DNA from: Hofstenia miamia
Lineage: Eukaryota; Xenacoelomorpha; Acoela; Hofsteniidae
Direction of reading: 5' to 3'
Assembly (NCBI GenBank): GCA_900660155.1
Contig: CABFPE010000054.1
Location: 741,232-761,431 of the forward strand
DNA length: 20,200 nt
Shown here: in pieces, positions 17,250 to 20,200 of the stretch
Numbering within the stretch: position 1 is the first letter of the stretch
Layout: each line of letters starts with the position of its first letter
Program-made: the position numbers and the translations under genes
Notes under the pieces: model-generated
Seen by the model: only the letters and a program-made list of their open reading frames with translations
The model's database searches: none
What the model was told of the DNA's origin: nothing

Positions 17250-19367
17250 GTGATTAGATGGCAGTATGATGATTGCTACTATATTTTTTACTGAGGGGCA
17301 TGTATATGCAAAGAAAACATGCATGTAAAATTAATATAATTGAAGTTCCTTGAAATTTGTTTTCTGTTTAATAGATATTATATTTAGTACTATAAAATAC
17401 ACATACTAACAACTCGTCTGTTTATTTCTTTTCTTCCACTACTGTAGATGTACACATGGGCATGGCTAAGGGGTTGCACATTACATAGGATGTGTAAAAG
17501 ATGCTTTTGGAACTTTTGTATAAAACTTAGATTTCAAATGCTTAATGAATAACTAAGATTCACTTAAAGGTGATGATGACTTTTTAAGAACAGTTGTCGA
17601 GATTACAGATTACAGAAAAACAACACCTTCAAAGTTGATGCTAAATTACATAACTGCTCGACACACAAATCCATGACAAACTTCTAATTTGCTGTCCAAT
17701 TTGCGTTAGATTTTGCCGTCAAACTTGTGCGAGTTGGGCGAGTATAAATTAAACAGTCAAATATTGGTGAAAATTTCAGTTGTAAGTCAGTAGAATGTAT
17801 TTTATTAATTCCGAGTTTACATTGCACACGATCATTAATTTTCAAGAATTGCTTAGCTTTCATGGATTCAATATATATTAGATTCTGTGTCGGATAATCA
17901 GGGTATGATAAATTCAGGCAGGGTAGAATAAAATTGAGATGCAGTTAAATTCGTCTACATTTTATATTAGAAGTTCAAGACTAAAACCCTGAATCCATCA
18001 ACATACTTTTTAGCAGTGCTGCACTGTCATAATAGTGTATCGAAATTTTCATGGATTGGGGTCGATTTTATATGTGACTCCGTTAAACAACAACCTGCAA
18101 GCTGTTGATTGTCTTGCGATTGACCGTTTTATTTCAACTGAACACTATTCCTGGAAATAGTGTACCTAATGAAAGATTTTTCGCGTCAAGTTTTATCATC
18201 AATAAATTTAGATTTTTCTTCAATGATGGAAATTTAAATATTATATTTTGCTTCAGAGATTGAAAAATAATGTTTTGAAATGCCTTTTTTCTTTAAAAAT
18301 TTTTAGTTTACTTCTAAAAAGCTCTTTGATTTCGTGATAAACGGGCAAATATGCTTTGGAATTTTCAGCCAAAATCTCTTACAGGTAAACGTTGATTAGG
18401 AAATTATTGGAACACAAGATTTTACTGTAACGTAACGAGATTGCACTACATTGTGTTATTTCATGTGTTGCTGATCATAGTTAATGATGGGATATTGTTG
18501 ATTAAAACTTTGCATATTGCGTGCGGATGTAGGTAAAAACTGCTTATTGACTTACACTGGAACATGCCTGCACGCACTATATATGAAAATTGAGAATTTG
18601 CGACTGCTGAAGTGTGACAGTTAATCCGGATAAATCCGGACAGAGCTCTAATATATATCTCGCTCAGTATAACAAAAATTTATATAGCTCGGCCTTCCTA
18701 TACTTGCATCAAATATCTGGCACTCAGTCACTTCTCATTATACTTCAACAAAAATGTTTGCGGTGTGTAATTTATAAGACTTTTAAAATGTTGCAAAAGT
18801 AATTCAACTCAAATTGACTACATGCACTTTGCCTCATGAAGATAAACTGCATTTCGATCAGCAATTGAGCCTGTGACCTACTACAGATGCAAGCTATGCA
18901 TATTTACTGCATTGTTGGCTAGGAAAAGCCATGTATATTTCATATTTCATTCTGTAATACATTTTAAATAAAAAAATGAAATACAACGCTAAAAACAATT
19001 TCAGTTAAGTAGATTACGATTTTTTCACTGATATTTGTATGTAAGTTTTAGACATTTTTTATGTGTTCTATGCTATCCTATGCTATTTATATGTAATATG
19101 ATGACCAGTGAAAAATTGAGAGCATTAGTGTCTTGTACTTATAGAACCAAGGTCCATGAATTTGTTCTTAGTAATAATATATATATATACATGTATATGA
19201 CAGTTACAAATGAAATTGTACGTGTCACAAAATACCAGCTTTAGCATTGGTGAACTATAATTCGATTGCAAATATTACCTCTTCAGTAAAAGTAGGACAA
19301 TAATAAATCAATGGTATTAAAGAAATAGCATTAATGACAAGTCCTAGCAAAGTTAGCAAATTAGGTG
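17250..19367. other. AT-rich spacer, no gene recognised
   Basis: About 2.1 kb with only short frames (62 codons at 18614-18802, 69 at 19035-19244, the latter reading through a TA tract at 19177-19193). No RNA genes, element ends or conserved protein blocks seen on either strand. Confidence 0.55.
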
Positions 19368-19368
19368 N

Positions 19369-19399
<31 letters not shown>
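19368..19399. repeat. (TA)n microsatellite beginning with an N, at a transposon end
   Basis: An unresolved base at 19368 is followed by about 30 bp of TA. The true tract length is probably unresolved. The last TA abuts gtgtgatcaaaattgattgc, the presumed left end of the transposon that follows. Confidence 0.8.
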
Positions 19400-19402
<3 letters not shown>

Positions 19403-19631
19403 TGATCAAAATTGATTGCAAAAATCTAAACGCTTATTAAACACACTAAATGTTGTTCAATTTTTGATTGCTTGCTGTTTTGTTAAAGCTGAATATGGGA
19501 CATTTTAAAATCGGCACCAATTTTAGCTAAATCCACGGAAAATTTGTTTATATCACTTTTACTTCTGTTTTGACGTTGCAAAAAGTGATCAAATTGTTAC
19601 TGCTAATTTTAACAACACTAACCACATAAAG

Positions 19632-19943
19632 ATGGTTCCCTCGCCATTCTCTTTAGACCAACGGAAGTGGATTATTTTAAAGTTTGGAGAAGTTAAATAT
19701 GTTATGGCATTAAGAAGGCTATTCCGGTTAAAGTTTTATCCAAAAAATTTGAAATCCTCTTTTAAGAGGCTTTTTGATCAATTTTGTATCAGAGGGGTAG
19801 TCCAGGAAATTAAAAGAGGCCAAACACATATTCCTAAAGAAAATATTGCTGTCAAGACTTACTTTAGCCAGAATAAGACTGCGCATGTCAGAGATGCTGT
19901 ACAAGACCTCAAAATGTGTGTACATATATATATATATTTCTGA
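19632..19943 (+). pseudogene. Transposase N-terminus of the DUF4817 / helix-turn-helix type, truncated
   Basis: The ATG at 19632 begins a 103-codon frame. Residues 5-60 follow the DUF4817-type helix-turn-helix region that opens many arthropod mariner-like transposases: FSLDQRKWIILKFGEVKYV, then ALRRLFRLKFYPKN and FKRLFDQFCIRG. A basic linker (IKRGQTHIPKENIAV) and a second helical stretch (HVRDAVQDLKM) follow. After about residue 96 the translation is only HIYIYF, encoded by the TA microsatellite, so the reading is cut there. The catalytic DDE domain, roughly 200 residues in relatives, is missing. This part binds the terminal repeats in intact enzymes. Either the TA tract or an insertion has broken the gene, or the remainder lies beyond the window. 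Confidence 0.75.
19922..19938. repeat. Short (TA)n tract interrupting the transposase frame
   Basis: TA dinucleotides supply the last codons and the break of the transposase frame at 19632. Confidence 0.8.
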
Positions 19944-20190
19944 ATCATAGAAAAATTTACAACAATGTGCAGAGATTAACAACTGGTTAGCAACTATATT
20001 ACAATTTCTTATGAGAAGTGGAAATGAGGTTCATGAAAAACTTTTTAATTCAAAAAAATTGTAGTTCTTCATTCAATTACATAGAGTAGCCCAAAAGATT
20101 TCAATATAGAATAAGATTTTATGCGTTTATATGTTTATGTTTCTTTATGCGCATTATGTTGATACTGACATTATCAAAAGATATTTTTAA

Positions 20191-20200
20191 CCCCCCCCCC
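20191..20200. repeat. Poly-C run at the window end
   Basis: Ten C residues after aatattttta-like sequence. It may continue beyond the window. Confidence 0.8.

Larger units (their letters stand above)
19400..19943 (+). mobile_element. 5' part of an IS630/Tc1-mariner-superfamily transposon
   Basis: The presumed left end gtgtgatcaaaattgattgc follows a TA tract; the related word caatttttgattgct lies near 19458. About 230 bp of leader precede a transposase N-terminus starting at 19632. The rest of the element is not visible: coding similarity stops at a TA tract (19922-19938), and 250 bp further the window ends in a run of C. Confidence 0.62.

Noticed and set aside
19728..19982. 84-codon minus-strand frame
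   Set aside because: Antisense to the DUF4817-type transposase N-terminus and partly encoded by the TA tract.

Overview
The window looks like AT-rich nuclear DNA of an invertebrate. The base composition (roughly 30% GC by eye), many (TA)n microsatellites, and relics of at least seven transposon lineages (mariner, DUF4817-type IS630/mariner, Tc1-like, hAT, a TAA-target MITE, Penelope and an LINE) all point that way. The transposase types are commonest in arthropods, and a chelicerate or other arthropod is my best guess; the sequence does not settle it. Nothing bacterial is present: no operons, no Shine-Dalgarno sites, and no tRNA or rRNA genes that I could recognise.

Layout. 1-1023 is a TA-rich repeat and featureless spacer. 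1024-2409 holds the only long intact reading frame, an intronless 461-residue secretory-pathway protein with beta-helix-like repeats, one C-terminal membrane helix and a short basic tail. A second frame behind its stop codon encodes an acidic, tyrosine-bearing tail, so the annotated C-terminus may not be the ancestral one. 3807-4572 is a mariner deletion derivative with near-perfect inverted repeats. 5075-6702 holds two copies of one MITE (5078-5440, truncated at an N; 6157-6699, complete, with TAA target duplication). They flank a GC-richer coding relic on the minus strand, and the second copy interrupts its reading frame. 7072-7509 is the 3' end of a transposase gene with its terminal repeat. 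7512-9650 is a minus-strand Penelope-like element with reverse transcriptase and a GIY-YIG remnant, broken by several frameshifts, and with a hammerhead-like motif downstream of its coding region. 9673-9976 is a possible short hAT-like element. 10540-11209 is a hAT deletion derivative with an exact 8-bp target duplication. 13231-13426 is the left end of a Tc1-like element. 15964-16520 is a minus-strand LINE reverse-transcriptase relic, too degenerate for an ORF caller. 19400 to about 19920 is the 5' part of a DUF4817-type transposon.

The rest (11218-13200, 13660-15660, 16620-19360) is AT-rich spacer where I recognise nothing beyond microsatellites and one GC-richer patch. The genes do not form a pathway. 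This is a transposon graveyard around one possible host gene. The most unusual items are the 461-residue protein with its alternative tail, the MITE whose terminal word is iterated internally, the in-phase coding repeat island between the MITE copies, and the hammerhead-like motif of the Penelope element.
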